Origin: Rickettsiales bacterium
GTDB taxonomy: Bacteria > Pseudomonadota > Alphaproteobacteria > Rickettsiales > Deianiraeaceae
Assembly: GCA_947485035.1 (NCBI GenBank)
Contig: CANKQN010000067.1
Location: 1 to 5,517, forward strand
Direction: 5' to 3'
Length of the DNA stretch: 5,517 bases
Every line of letters starts with the position of its first letter. The first letter of the stretch is position 1. This document shows positions 5,442-5,517 of this stretch, piece by piece. A model generated the notes under the pieces. The model had not been told where the DNA came from. It saw nothing but the letters and a program-made list of their open reading frames with translations, and did not search any database. The position numbers and the translations under genes were made by a program.

Positions 5442-5517
5442 ATTTTTTTGCTAAAATCACTTCATATTTATGAATATTTCTCTCTATATTAATATCAGCA
5501 TCACATAAATATTGAAA
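5425..5517 (-). pseudogene. Possible upstream part of the HNH gene in another frame (runs off right edge)
   Basis: A second minus-strand frame is open from the right edge to TAA at 5427-5425, reading FQYLCDADINIERN, then IHKYEVILAKKY and VHFN. It overlaps the start of the HNH fragment. Removing one A from the run of seven A at 5443-5449 (minus-strand sense) would fuse it to the HNH frame. I cannot match this short stretch to the HNH N-terminal region with confidence, so it is a suggestion based on the open frame and position. Confidence 0.3.

Noticed and set aside
5461..5474. Perfect 6-bp inverted arms (TTCATA, TT, TATGAA) as a hairpin or site
   Set aside because: Too short and AT-rich to form a stable structure; expected by chance in this composition.

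Overview
The window looks like a piece of chromosome from an AT-rich Gram-negative bacterium, most likely an alphaproteobacterium. Three things point there. The Xre-type regulator has the signature common in alphaproteobacterial regulators (LGLTLQQTQKYENGKNKM, compare the familiar LGLTFQQVQKYEKGANRI form). PurL is the small, separate-subunit form. A bolA gene lies in the same operon as purL, as in the purL-bolA-grxD order familiar from that class. KdsD (Kdo synthesis) implies an LPS outer membrane. The species cannot be named from this sequence.

Layout. Left, minus strand: an Xre-family regulator (553-1065) followed after only 2 nt by murD (550 to beyond the left edge; the N-terminal 183 codons are present). 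Centre: a 328-bp divergent, very AT-rich intergenic region (1066-1393) with a plausible promoter for each side. Plus strand: a tight operon of purL (1394-3709), kdsD (3711-4649) and bolA (4654-4923), with gaps of 1 and 4 nt. Right, minus strand and convergent with bolA: an undescribed 55-codon ORF (4955-5122) directly downstream of the C-terminal half of an HNH endonuclease (5130-5441). The reading frame of the HNH gene appears broken near its start.

The left and central genes are housekeeping functions: peptidoglycan precursor synthesis (MurD), purine synthesis (PurL), LPS Kdo synthesis (KdsD) and iron-sulfur/redox-linked physiology (BolA). Their arrangement is less ordinary. murD is coupled to a regulator gene rather than to mraY, and kdsD sits between purL and bolA. 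The right end is markedly more AT-rich in hand-counted samples and looks like accessory DNA.

None of the starts has a recognisable Shine-Dalgarno sequence. I did not find convincing evidence of a new multi-gene system. The best candidates for something undescribed are the HNH fragment with its small basic partner ORF, the regulator-murD unit, and an apparent insertion of about 40 residues in PurL.
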